Below are positions 37,644-46,136 of a stretch of 64,000 nt of DNA, in pieces. Position numbers and translations under genes: made by a program. Origin of the DNA: Affinundibacterium seohonense (GTDB taxonomy: Bacteria; Pseudomonadota; Gammaproteobacteria; Burkholderiales; Burkholderiaceae_D). The notes under the pieces were generated by a model. That model was not told the origin of the DNA and did not search any database. It worked only from the letters and a program-made list of their open reading frames with translations. Location of the stretch: the NCBI RefSeq assembly GCF_014284305.1, contig NZ_JACOFW010000005.1, forward strand, positions 1 to 64,000. The letters are read 5' to 3'. Positions within the stretch are counted from its first letter, which is position 1. Each line of letters starts with the position of its first letter.

Positions 37644-40043
37644 ATGCCTAATTTCATCGTCAAAAAAGTCGCCGTACTCGGCGCAGGTGTGATGGGAGCG
37701 CAAATTGCTGCGCACTGTATCAATGCCAAAGTTCCTGTCGTTTTATTCGACCTGCCAGCTAAAGAAGGTCCGAAAAACGGCATCGTTCTCAAAGCGATTG
37801 AGAATCTGAAAAAACTCAACCCAGCACCACTCGGTGACAAAGACGATGCAGCATTGATCGAAGTCGCTAACTACGAAGACAATCTCGACGTTTTGGCTGG
37901 CTGCGATTTGATCATCGAAGCGATTGCAGAGCGTATGGATTGGAAACATGATCTGTACAAAAAGGTTGCACCACATATCGCGCCAAATGCGATCTTCGCG
38001 TCTAACACATCCGGTTTGTCGATCACGGCATTGTCCGAAGGTTTCGACGCAGGCTTGAAAGAGCGTTTCTGCGGCGTTCACTTCTTTAACCCACCACGTT
38101 ATATGCATTTGGTTGAATTGATCCCAACTGCAGCAACGCGTTCTGACATCTTGGATCAACTCGAAGGTTTCTTGACAACGACTTTGGGTAAAGGCGTAGT
38201 TCACGCAAAAGACACACCGAACTTCATCGCGAATCGCGTTGGTATCTTCGGTATGTTGGCAACTATCTACCAAGCAGAACAATTCGGCTTGAGCGTTGAC
38301 GTCGTCGATGATTTGACTGGCAAAAAATTAGGCCGTGCTTCTTCCGGTACATTCCGTACTGCTGACGTGGTTGGTCTTGACACCATGGCGCACGTGATCA
38401 AAACCATGCAAGACAACTTGCAAGATGATCCGTTCTTTGCTGTCTATAAAACACCAGAAGTCTTGGCGAAATTGGTAGCAGCGGGCACGCTCGGTTCCAA
38501 ATCAGGTGCAGGCTTCTACAAAAAAGTCGGTAAAGATATTCAGCGTTTAGATTTCGCTAGCGGCACTTATGTTGCTGGTGGCGCAAAGGCTGACGACTTG
38601 GTCGGTCGCATCTTGAAGGAAAAAGATCCTGTCAAGAAGATGAAATCCTTGCGTGAATCGACGAACAAGCAAGCGCAATTCTTGTGGTCTATTTTCCGCG
38701 ACGCTTTCCACTACATCGCGATTCATGGCGCAACGATTGCTGACAATGCACGCGATATCGACTTTGCTATGCGTTGGGGCTTTGGCTGGAATGTCGGTCC
38801 GTTCGAAACATGGCAAGCATCTGGTTGGCAGCAAGTCGCGACTTGGGTCAAGGAAGATATCGAAGCGGGTAAAGCGTTGTGCGCAACACCGTTGCCAGCT
38901 TGGGTATTCGAAGGCCCAGTGGCTGACAACGCTGGCGTACATAGCTCCGCAGGTTCTTGGTCTATCAGCCGCAACACCTTCGCACCACGTTCAGGTTTGG
39001 CAGTCTACGATCGTCAAGCATTCCGTGCCCCAGTAATGGGTGAAGGTGCAGCAACTGGCGCCACCGCTGGCGTGACCTTCTTTGAAGATGAATCTGTACG
39101 TATCTGGCATCAGAATGATGATGTCTTGATCCTGTCCTTCAAAACGAAGATGCATGTGATTGGCCCAGGCGTTGTTGCTGGTATGGAAAAAGCCTTGGCA
39201 GAAGCTGAGAAGAATTTCAAAGGTTTGGTGATCTGGCACGCTGATGCAGCTGAAGGCGGTGCCTTCTCTGCCGGTGCAGATTTGCAAGCAATGTTGCCAT
39301 TGTTTATGTCTGGTGGCGTGAAAGCCATCGAACCAGCAATCTCTCAATTGCAAAATGCGCACCAAGCATTGAAATATGCGAATGTTCCTGTGGTCGCTGC
39401 GGTTGCTGGTTTAGCACTCGGTGGCGGTTGCGAATTGATGATGCACGCATCGAAACGTGTTGCAGCTTTGGAATCGTATATCGGTTTAGTTGAGGTAGGC
39501 GTAGGTCTGGTTCCAGGCGGCGGCGGTCTGAAAGAAGCCGCAGTACGTGCAGCCAAAGATGCCAAAGGTACTGACCTCTTGCAATTCTTGAAAAACTACT
39601 TCACGAATGCAGCAACAGCGAATGTATCTAAGTCAGCCTTAGAAGCACAGAAGATGGGTTACCTCGATCAAAACGACGTCATCGTTTTCAATGCGTATGA
39701 GTTATTGCATGTTGCTAAAGTCGAAGCACGCGCCATGTTTGACGCTGGCTATCGCCCACCTATGCGTAAATTGGTACCAGTGACTGGTCGTCATGGTGTT
39801 GCGACGATCGGTGCTCAATTGATCAATATGCGTGACGGTGGTTTCATCTCAGCGCATGACTTCAAACTCGGCAAAATGATTGCGGAAGTTGTTTCCGGTG
39901 GCGACATCGACAACGGCAGCATGGTCAGCGAACAATGGTTGCTCGATATGGAGCGTAAAGCGTTTATGGAATTGTTGAACCATCCAAAAACGCAAGAGCG
40001 CATCATGGGCATGATGCAAACCGGCAAACCAGTACGTAACTAA
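37644..40043 (+). CDS. 3-hydroxyacyl-CoA dehydrogenase/enoyl-CoA hydratase fusion (FadN type)
   Basis: A 799-residue two-enzyme protein performing hydration of enoyl-CoA and NAD-dependent oxidation of 3-hydroxyacyl-CoA. The order is dehydrogenase first (Rossmann motif GAGVMG near residue 12, catalytic His146 in HFFNPPRYMH) then hydratase (about 500-720; SAGADL, GLALGGGCEL, GLVEVGVGLVPGGGG with both crotonase glutamates), the order of B. subtilis FadN and the reverse of E. coli FadB. Start after AGAAGG. Thiolase begins 14 bp later. A soluble cytosolic complex with the thiolase is expected. Confidence 0.93.
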   Translation: MPNFIVKKVAVLGAGVMGAQIAAHCINAKVPVVLFDLPAKEGPKNGIVLKAIENLKKLNPAPLGDKDDAALIEVANYEDNLDVLAGCDLIIEAIAERMDWKHDLYKKVAPHIAPNAIFASNTSGLSITALSEGFDAGLKERFCGVHFFNPPRYMHLVELIPTAATRSDILDQLEGFLTTTLGKGVVHAKDTPNFIANRVGIFGMLATIYQAEQFGLSVDVVDDLTGKKLGRASSGTFRTADVVGLDTMAHVIKTMQDNLQDDPFFAVYKTPEVLAKLVAAGTLGSKSGAGFYKKVGKDIQRLDFASGTYVAGGAKADDLVGRILKEKDPVKKMKSLRESTNKQAQFLWSIFRDAFHYIAIHGATIADNARDIDFAMRWGFGWNVGPFETWQASGWQQVATWVKEDIEAGKALCATPLPAWVFEGPVADNAGVHSSAGSWSISRNTFAPRSGLAVYDRQAFRAPVMGEGAATGATAGVTFFEDESVRIWHQNDDVLILSFKTKMHVIGPGVVAGMEKALAEAEKNFKGLVIWHADAAEGGAFSAGADLQAMLPLFMSGGVKAIEPAISQLQNAHQALKYANVPVVAAVAGLALGGGCELMMHASKRVAALESYIGLVEVGVGLVPGGGGLKEAAVRAAKDAKGTDLLQFLKNYFTNAATANVSKSALEAQKMGYLDQNDVIVFNAYELLHVAKVEARAMFDAGYRPPMRKLVPVTGRHGVATIGAQLINMRDGGFISAHDFKLGKMIAEVVSGGDIDNGSMVSEQWLLDMERKAFMELLNHPKTQERIMGMMQTGKPVRN

Positions 40044-40057
40044 TCGAGGACACGACA

Positions 40058-41254
40058 ATGACTACTCAATTACAAGACGCTTACATCGTCGCGGCAACTC
40101 GTTCCCCTATCGGTAAATCGGGCCGTGGTATGTTCCGCAACACACGTCCAGATGACTTGCTGGTCGGTGTATTGAAATCCGCTTTGGCGCAAGTGCCAAA
40201 TCTCGACCCTAAACTGATCGAAGACGCTATCGTTGGTTGTTCTTTCCCAGAGGGCGCGCAAGGCTTAAATATCGCTCGTATGGGCGTGCTTTTGGCTGGC
40301 ATGCCAAATACCATCGGCGGTGTGACGATCAATCGTTACTGCGCTTCTGGCATCACAGCCGTCGCTATGGCAGCAGATCGTATTCGCGTTGGCCAAGCTG
40401 ACGTGATGATCGCAGCAGGTGTGGAATCCATGTCCATGGTTCCTATGATGGGCAGCAATCCATCGATGAACATGGCGATCCTGAAAGACGAAAACGCTGG
40501 TATCGCTTACGGTATGGGTTTAACAGCAGAAAAAGTCGCAGCACAATGGAAAGTCAGCCGTGAAGCACAAGATGCTTTCGCTTTGCAATCGCACCAACGT
40601 GCATTGGCGGCGCAAGCAGCTGGTTACTTCGACGCGGAAACCACACCATTCGAAATCATCGACCGTGTACCTAATTTGGTCACAGGCGAAATCGAACTCA
40701 AGACACGTACAGTGAATCGTGACGAAGGTGCCCGTCCAGATACGTCACTCGAAGGTTTAGCAAAACTCAAAGCGGTATTCGCGGCCAAAGGTTCTGTGAC
40801 TGCAGGTAACAGCTCACAAACTTCTGACGGTGCAGGTGCTTTGATTTTAGTTAGCGAAAAAATCTTGAAGCAATTCAACCTGACGCCATTGGCACGTTTC
40901 GCCTCTTTCGCAGTGCGCGGCGTTCCACCAGAAATCATGGGTATTGGTCCTAAAGAAGCGATCCCAGCAGCATGTAAAGCAGCTGGCATTACACAAGACC
41001 AAATCGACTGGTTTGAATTGAATGAAGCGTTTGCAGCGCAATCTTTGGCTGTGGTACAAGACCTCGGTCTCGATCCGGCCAAAGTGAATCCTATGGGCGG
41101 CGCGATTGCTCTCGGCCATCCACTGGGCGCGACGGGTGCGATTCGTTCCGCGACTACTATCCATGCTTTACAACGTAATAAATTGAAGTACGGTATGGTG
41201 ACGATGTGTGTGGGAACAGGAATGGGTGCGGCAGGTATTTTTGAGAGAATGTGA
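40058..41254 (+). CDS. Acetyl-CoA C-acyltransferase (thiolase)
   Basis: A 398-residue thiolase that cleaves 3-ketoacyl-CoA with CoA to acetyl-CoA and a shortened acyl-CoA. Nucleophile Cys95 in NRYCASG, the GHP histidine in AIALGHPLGATGAI (about residue 352), and second cysteine in CVGTGMGAAG (about residue 382). GAGGA precedes the ATG. The 14-bp spacing to the FadN-type gene and the matching context give a FadA role; a purely biosynthetic acetoacetyl-CoA role is less likely. A MITE-like element is inserted 27 bp after the stop. Confidence 0.95.
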   Translation: MTTQLQDAYIVAATRSPIGKSGRGMFRNTRPDDLLVGVLKSALAQVPNLDPKLIEDAIVGCSFPEGAQGLNIARMGVLLAGMPNTIGGVTINRYCASGITAVAMAADRIRVGQADVMIAAGVESMSMVPMMGSNPSMNMAILKDENAGIAYGMGLTAEKVAAQWKVSREAQDAFALQSHQRALAAQAAGYFDAETTPFEIIDRVPNLVTGEIELKTRTVNRDEGARPDTSLEGLAKLKAVFAAKGSVTAGNSSQTSDGAGALILVSEKILKQFNLTPLARFASFAVRGVPPEIMGIGPKEAIPAACKAAGITQDQIDWFELNEAFAAQSLAVVQDLGLDPAKVNPMGGAIALGHPLGATGAIRSATTIHALQRNKLKYGMVTMCVGTGMGAAGIFERM

Positions 41255-41281
41255 TTTCGTTTAAAGAACCATCTGGACACA

Positions 41282-41426
41282 GTAATGCTGTCCAGTTAAG
41301 CTCAAAACAGCGAGGCGTCATCCCTGCGAAGGCAGGGATCCAGTGTCTTTAGGCTTTTACGTCTCTGGATTCCCGCCTTCGCGGGAATGACGATACGTGG
41401 AATATGGCTTAACTGAACGGCATTAC
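41282..41426. mobile_element. 145-bp MITE-like element, copy A
   Basis: Terminal inverted repeats GTAATGCTGTCCAGTTAAGC / complement match 18 of 20. Flanking direct repeats TCTGGACACA (41272-41281) and TCTGGACAAA (41427-41436) agree at 9 of 10 positions, as a decayed 10-bp target duplication. Inside, two 27-nt inverted segments (23 matches) around a GGGAATCC-type REP-like core make the whole element fold as one long hairpin. No coding capacity. A second copy, inverted and 145 bp long, is at 61922; I count 128 identical positions. Confidence 0.88.
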
Positions 41427-41460
41427 TCTGGACAAAGAGGTTTTGACTTTAATCAAAATT

Positions 41461-41529
41461 GTAGGGCGGGTGAAACCCGCGCCGCCAGCCCATCGATCAC
41501 CTGAACAGCGCGGGTTTCACCCGCCCTAC
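41461..41529. repeat. Palindromic repeat with perfect 22-bp arms
   Basis: Arms at 41461-41482 and 41508-41529 (beginning GTAGGGCGGGTGAAACCC) are perfect reverse complements with a 25-bp spacer. This sequence type is widespread in proteobacterial intergenic regions. It lies 34 bp before the enoyl-CoA isomerase start and could act as an RNA hairpin, though no T tract follows, so it is not a normal terminator. Confidence 0.85.
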
Positions 41530-41562
41530 GAGAGGTTTTGGATTTTAAAGAATTAGGAAACC

Positions 41563-42336
41563 ATGGAAATTCTGACTCAAATCAACGACGGTATTTTGAC
41601 CATCAACTTCAATCGTCCAGAAAAGAAAAATGCGATCACGTTTGGCATGTATGAAGCAATGGCAAATGCGATCAATGCATCGAATGAGGACAAAAACGTC
41701 AGCGTTATTTTGATCACAGGCAAGCCAGAAATTTTCACGGCAGGAAATGATCTTGAAGACTTTATGAAACATGCGGGCAGTCTAATGTCTGAGGAAATGC
41801 CGCCCGTCTATCAATTCATGCATGCTTTAAATGATGCAAAAAAGCCTGTGATCGCTGCCGTTTCGGGCGGTGCAGTCGGTATCGGCACGACCTTGTTGAT
41901 GCATTGTGAGTTAGTCTATGCAGCTGACAACGCTAAGTTTTCTATGCCGTTCACGCAATTGGGCTTGTGTCCAGAATTTGCATCCAGCATGGTCTTGCCG
42001 CAAATCGCTGGCTATCAACGTGCCGCAGAAATGCTCTTGTTAGGCGAAGCCTTCAGCGCACAACAAGCACATGAAATGGGCTTAGTGAATAAAGTATTGC
42101 CGCTCGAAGAATTATTGCCGTACGCGGAAAAACAAGCAGCGAAGATCGCCGCATTGCCAGCGAAATCCATACGTTTGACCAAGAGCTTGATGAAAGCCAA
42201 TCAACCGCAAGCCATTCGCGAAAAAATGACCGAGGAAAATGCTCACTTCGGCGCGATGTTGTCACAACCCGAAGCACGCGAAGCGATGATGGCTTTTTTT
42301 CAAAAGCGTAAACCGGATTTTAAGCAATTCAATTAA
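41563..42336 (+). CDS. Crotonase family; probable Delta3,Delta2-enoyl-CoA isomerase
   Basis: A 257-residue crotonase-fold enzyme. The substrate-binding AGNDLEDF (about residue 65) and oxyanion region SGGAVGIG are present, but the two hydratase glutamates are replaced: GIGTTLLMH lacks the GGGCE glutamate and FSMPFTQLG lacks the PE(I) glutamate. Instead CPEFASS has Glu138 at the place used by peroxisomal Delta3,Delta2-enoyl-CoA isomerases (SPEGCSS). It would move double bonds of unsaturated fatty acids into the beta-oxidation path. It closes the operon, followed by a strong terminator; 308 bp of repeats separate it from thiolase. Confidence 0.85.
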   Translation: MEILTQINDGILTINFNRPEKKNAITFGMYEAMANAINASNEDKNVSVILITGKPEIFTAGNDLEDFMKHAGSLMSEEMPPVYQFMHALNDAKKPVIAAVSGGAVGIGTTLLMHCELVYAADNAKFSMPFTQLGLCPEFASSMVLPQIAGYQRAAEMLLLGEAFSAQQAHEMGLVNKVLPLEELLPYAEKQAAKIAALPAKSIRLTKSLMKANQPQAIREKMTEENAHFGAMLSQPEAREAMMAFFQKRKPDFKQFN

Positions 42337-42381
42337 TTTACTCAGAATCGATCTTCGTCGAGAACGATATTAGTAAGATAG

Positions 42382-42417
42382 AAAAGAGAAGTCTGTTTTT
42401 AGACTTCTCTTTTTTTA
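42382..42417 (+). terminator. Terminator of the beta-oxidation operon
   Basis: Perfect 13-bp arms 42382-42394 and 42401-42413 with a GTTTTT loop and continuing T tract. It also borders the convergent LysR gene, whose stop lies at 42422, so it may stop transcripts from both sides. Confidence 0.88.
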
Positions 42418-42421
42418 TTAG

Positions 42422-43333
42422 CTAAATTCCTGACGCGGTATCTTGCCAGGGAACGACAGCGAACCGTTCCACCAGAAAATCAAGCAATGCCCTCACCGCA
42501 GGGGATAAGTGTTTGCGCGACGGATAAAGGGCGTAAATCGACATTTCTGGCAAGCGCCATTCCGGCAAAATTTGTTGTAAGCGACCATCGCTTAAATACG
42601 GGTTAGCTAAGTAAGTCGGTTGTAGGGCAATACCGCCACCCGCCAAACAAGCTTGCAATAAAGCGGTCGCCTCGTTCGCACTGAAATAGCTGCCGACACT
42701 GACTTGTGCAACCTCGTCGCCTCGACTCAGCTTCCAAATGCTCTTTCCAAAGTTCGCGTAGCTGACACAACGATGCGTGGTTAAATCGCTAGGAATTTGC
42801 GGGGTACCATGCTCTGCCATATAAGCAGGAGACGCAACTAAGACCGAACTACACGGCGCTAGAACACGTCCGATTAAGGTGGGATCGGGAGCCGCGCTAA
42901 TGCGTATTGCCAGATCAATCCGCGCTTCGACCAGATTTAAAGCGCCTTCGCTCGCGTTCAAATCAATTTTTAGTTGTGGATGCAAACGCAAAAAATCAAC
43001 AATCGCGGCAGCCAATTGCGCATAACAAAGCGATACGCTGCAAGTAACACGAAGTTGCCCGCGCAATTCGCCTTCGCGATCACTGGTTTCCTCTTCCACA
43101 TTTTCCATCAACGCTAACATTTGCTGACAACGGCGCAAGCAATTTTCACCAGCATCAGTCAAGGTCACACTGCGGGTAGTACGTTGCAGTAGCCGCGCCG
43201 CCAACCAACGTTCCATCTCGCCGACATATCTCGTCACCATCGCGCGTGACATCTCTAACTTATCGGCTGTCGCACTAAAACTACCGCTGGTGGCGACTTC
43301 CACAAATACTTGCATTGCAGTTAATCTATCCAT
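42422..43333 (-). CDS. LysR-family transcriptional regulator
   Basis: A 303-residue LysR regulator with N-terminal winged helix (about 1-60: MQVFVEVATSGSFSATADKLEMSRAMVTRYV) and a periplasmic-binding-protein-like effector domain. The ATG at 43333 (MDRLTAMQVF) is preferred to a longer start, since it gives the normal N-terminus. It is divergent from the metallo-beta-lactamase-like gene at 43455, and a dyad straddles its own start codon, so it probably controls both. The SRAMVTRYV recognition helix is of the group that regulates oxidoreductase and efflux genes; the effector is unknown. Confidence 0.9.
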   Translation of the reverse strand: MDRLTAMQVFVEVATSGSFSATADKLEMSRAMVTRYVGEMERWLAARLLQRTTRSVTLTDAGENCLRRCQQMLALMENVEEETSDREGELRGQLRVTCSVSLCYAQLAAAIVDFLRLHPQLKIDLNASEGALNLVEARIDLAIRISAAPDPTLIGRVLAPCSSVLVASPAYMAEHGTPQIPSDLTTHRCVSYANFGKSIWKLSRGDEVAQVSVGSYFSANEATALLQACLAGGGIALQPTYLANPYLSDGRLQQILPEWRLPEMSIYALYPSRKHLSPAVRALLDFLVERFAVVPWQDTASGI

Positions 43334-43373
43334 AATTTGCTCGAAAAATGAAATAGTTATGCGCAAATTATGG
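43330..43373. promoter_or_regulatory. Dyad covering the LysR start, 11-bp perfect arms
   Basis: CCATAATTTGC (43330-43340) and GCAAATTATGG (43363-43373) are perfect inverted repeats 22 bp apart. The left arm contains the LysR start codon in reverse. This is where an autoregulatory LysR site would lie, and both the lysR translation start and the promoter of the divergent gene would be covered. Confidence 0.6.
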
Positions 43374-43454
43374 TGTTTATCTGCGCGATATTAGCAACTA
43401 TAGTGCAATCCAACGCAATGATGCGTACTTTTTATCAGACTAAAGGAGCACACC

Positions 43455-44339
43455 ATGATTCGCACGAACTTAATTACCAGCACGATCGCCGCCACACTTG
43501 CCATCACTCTTGGTACAGCACAAGCAGCGCAACCCGCCCCATTGAACGTCAAAATCTACAACGCCGGTAGTGGTAGTTTCAATGTCAATTCCACGCTCAT
43601 CTACGGAGACAAAGAAGCGATGGTGATTGATGCAGGCTTCACCCGTGCAGACGCCTTACGTATTGCCGCTAACGTACTCGACAGCGGCAAACAGTTGAGC
43701 ATCATCTATGTTAGCCAAGCAGATCCTGACTACTACTTCGGCGTCGAAGTCTTGAAAGAATTCTTCCCACAAGCGCAAGTCGTGACCACGCCTGCAGTGC
43801 TAGAAAAACTCAGCGCGAAGATGGCAGGCAAGGTCGCGTTCTGGGGGCCAAAAATGGGCTTGAATGCGCCACGCACACCAATCGCGCCACAAGCATTAAC
43901 TAGCAACACTATTACACTCGAAGGTCAGTCCATAGAAATTCGCGGTACCACTGGCTTATTGGCGCACCGTCCCTATGCGTGGATTCCATCGATTAAAACC
44001 ATCGTCGGCAATATCGCTGTCGTCGGCAATATGCATGTGTGGACCGCAGATACTCAGAGCAGCGCCGAACGCGCAGCATGGATCGCACAATTAGATGACA
44101 TGGCAGCCTTAAAGCCAGAACTGGTAGTTCCTGGCCACATGAGCGCGGGCACAACTGTCGATGCGAGCGCGATCAGTTTCACAAAATCTTATTTGCAAAC
44201 GTTTGAAAAAAATCTCGTCACAAGCAAAGATAGCGCTGCACTGATCAATGCCATGAAGCAGTCCTACCCAAAACTGACTGAAGGTGCACTGTCACTGGAC
44301 ATCGGTGCCAAAGTGAACAAAGGCGAAATGAAGTGGTAA
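43455..44339 (+). CDS. Exported metallo-beta-lactamase-fold protein with lost metal motif
   Basis: A 294-residue secreted protein (signal peptide to about residue 25, ...TAQA-AQ). Beta-lactamase-fold core is recognised by VIDAGF, SIIYVSQADPDYYFG and the late PGHMSAG, but the HxHxDH motif is replaced by QADPDY (residues 88-93): the two early histidines and the last one are Gln, Asp and Tyr. Asp92 and the PGH histidine remain. The first zinc site can hardly form, so it may be a non-hydrolytic or one-metal variant. An AAGGAG site precedes the ATG. Divergent from LysR; terminator at 44381. Confidence 0.85.
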   Translation: MIRTNLITSTIAATLAITLGTAQAAQPAPLNVKIYNAGSGSFNVNSTLIYGDKEAMVIDAGFTRADALRIAANVLDSGKQLSIIYVSQADPDYYFGVEVLKEFFPQAQVVTTPAVLEKLSAKMAGKVAFWGPKMGLNAPRTPIAPQALTSNTITLEGQSIEIRGTTGLLAHRPYAWIPSIKTIVGNIAVVGNMHVWTADTQSSAERAAWIAQLDDMAALKPELVVPGHMSAGTTVDASAISFTKSYLQTFEKNLVTSKDSAALINAMKQSYPKLTEGALSLDIGAKVNKGEMKW

Positions 44340-44380
44340 ACACAGAAAATCTAAGCACTTTGCCATACTAGAAATACGCG

Positions 44381-44411
44381 AAAAAGCCCGGAAATTTACC
44401 GGGCTTTTTTT
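44381..44411 (+). terminator. Terminator after the MBL-like gene
   Basis: Perfect 11-bp arms AAAAAGCCCGG (44381-44391) and complement (44399-44409), 7-nt loop, T tail. Confidence 0.88.
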
Positions 44412-44540
44412 CGTCTCCACATTCTCTCCACAAATTCAAACTACGATTCTGCCACTAATTATGCGCAGTGCATCTGCTGCGATGTTAGATCAATCAACTC
44501 ACATGCGGTCATTTCAAATTCTCTCTCAGGAAAACGATCT

Positions 44541-45872
44541 ATGCGCTTACGCACATTCATATCCACCTTGCTCATCGCGAGCATTTTGACCATCTTCACT
44601 TTACAGACACATGCGCAAACGACAGTTCCTGCGCATCACTCCTACGTCATGAAACTAGACCGCTGGGGCAATACGACGTATCAAAGCCTGGAGCTGGATG
44701 AGCAAGACGGCAAGATCAGCGGACATATTGATCGTGATCCCTTTGTCGGCGTTCGCAAAGACGACACTTACCTCTTTACAGCAACGGCAGCAGATAAAAC
44801 CATTTACAACTATCACGCCAAAATCACCTCAGACGGTTTGCGTGGCACTGCTGATTTCCCAGATAGTAATCACCCACAAGTACGGGTTCAACATACATTT
44901 TCTGCAAACAGAATTCCAGATCGGATCAGCAAGGTTCCGCATACCCATCGCTATGTTCCGACTTCCTATTCCAACACCTTTTCACCTGATCGCCAGCCAG
45001 TATTAACCATCTGGTCAGGTGATACCGTACAAACGAAAACTGTCGACTCTGGCGGCGTCGACGAGCACGGTGCGACGGTCGCCTTGTATGGCAATCCACA
45101 AACCGGTCCCTTCTATGTCGCCGATGCCGATGTCGGCGATGTGCTTGCGATTCATATTAAAAGCCTGCGCTTAAACCGCGACTATGCGGATAGTTTAGAC
45201 ATGATCGTACACAAAGCACAAACCACGCGCTTAGCATCCCGCAGCACAGAATTAGGACAAGCCGTACGCTGGAAACTTGATTTGAAAAATGGCCTAGCCA
45301 GTCCAGATAAGGCTGGTGAAAAGCTAAAGAATTTCAATGTCCCTGTGAAACCGATGTTGGGCGGTTTGGCAGTCGCACCAGGTAATGGCATGCCGGCGAT
45401 ATCGACAGGTGATGCTGGCAATTTTGGTGGCAATATGGATTTCAACGAAGTCGTCGAAGGCAATACGATCTATCTAGCGGTGAATCAACCAGGCGCCCTA
45501 CTCTACCTTGGCGATGCGCACGCATTACAAGGGGATGGTGAGACTTCGCAATATGCATTAGAAACCTCAATGGCTGTGGAATTCAGTGTCGAAGTCATCA
45601 AGCACAAACAAATTGCCATGCCACGTGTGGTGTCGCCAACTCACATCATGACGCTGGGACAGGCAGGCTCCTTGGACGAAGCACTCAAACTTGCAACTAG
45701 TGGCATGACGCAATGGCTGGCAGAAGACTATGGTTTGAATCTATCCGAGAGTGCGCAAATTTTGGGTAGCTCGATGGAATATCGTGTCGTCAATCTGGCT
45801 GGGCGTAGCGTTGGTCTGGCTGCAAAATTAAATAAGAGCTTGCTGAAGAACATCCCGATGAAAGTAAAATAG
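44541..45872 (+). CDS. Exported acetamidase/formamidase family protein
   Basis: A 443-residue protein of the FmdA/AmdA family with an N-terminal signal peptide (cleavage near THAQT, about residue 26), so periplasmic rather than the usual cytosolic location. Residues about 30-125 form an extra N-terminal beta-rich region; the amidase part follows with TIWSGDTVQ, the early acidic and His pattern (VDEHG), the GDxL core (ADVGDVLAIHI), GNMDFNEVVEG and FLGDAH-like YLGDAHALQGDGE. Expected to hydrolyse short amides to acid and ammonia; substrate unknown. AGGAA precedes the ATG. It stands between a terminator and a 264-bp gap. Confidence 0.85.
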   Translation: MRLRTFISTLLIASILTIFTLQTHAQTTVPAHHSYVMKLDRWGNTTYQSLELDEQDGKISGHIDRDPFVGVRKDDTYLFTATAADKTIYNYHAKITSDGLRGTADFPDSNHPQVRVQHTFSANRIPDRISKVPHTHRYVPTSYSNTFSPDRQPVLTIWSGDTVQTKTVDSGGVDEHGATVALYGNPQTGPFYVADADVGDVLAIHIKSLRLNRDYADSLDMIVHKAQTTRLASRSTELGQAVRWKLDLKNGLASPDKAGEKLKNFNVPVKPMLGGLAVAPGNGMPAISTGDAGNFGGNMDFNEVVEGNTIYLAVNQPGALLYLGDAHALQGDGETSQYALETSMAVEFSVEVIKHKQIAMPRVVSPTHIMTLGQAGSLDEALKLATSGMTQWLAEDYGLNLSESAQILGSSMEYRVVNLAGRSVGLAAKLNKSLLKNIPMKVK

Positions 45873-46136
45873 TTTGACTTGACCACCATCGATAAGCTCA
45901 TTCACAAGAATGATTCGGCGGACATTTTGCTCAGCAGAAGATGAACTTTGAGATAGGATGCAAGTAGTGATATCGGGAAGCAATATCAGTAGGCTATATA
46001 AATATGGCATGCAACAGGCATACTGACGAGACTAAATTTCGATGAAATAGAACATGATGAATCGAACTAATCACCTACTTGCGGTATCCTATGCGCTGCT
46101 TTGAATTTCAACGACTCTCCATTTTAATCAGCGCCC

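Noticed and set aside
41282-41529. Short CRISPR array
   Set aside because: The repeats are inverted and of three types with no regular direct repeat and spacer, and no cas gene is in the window.
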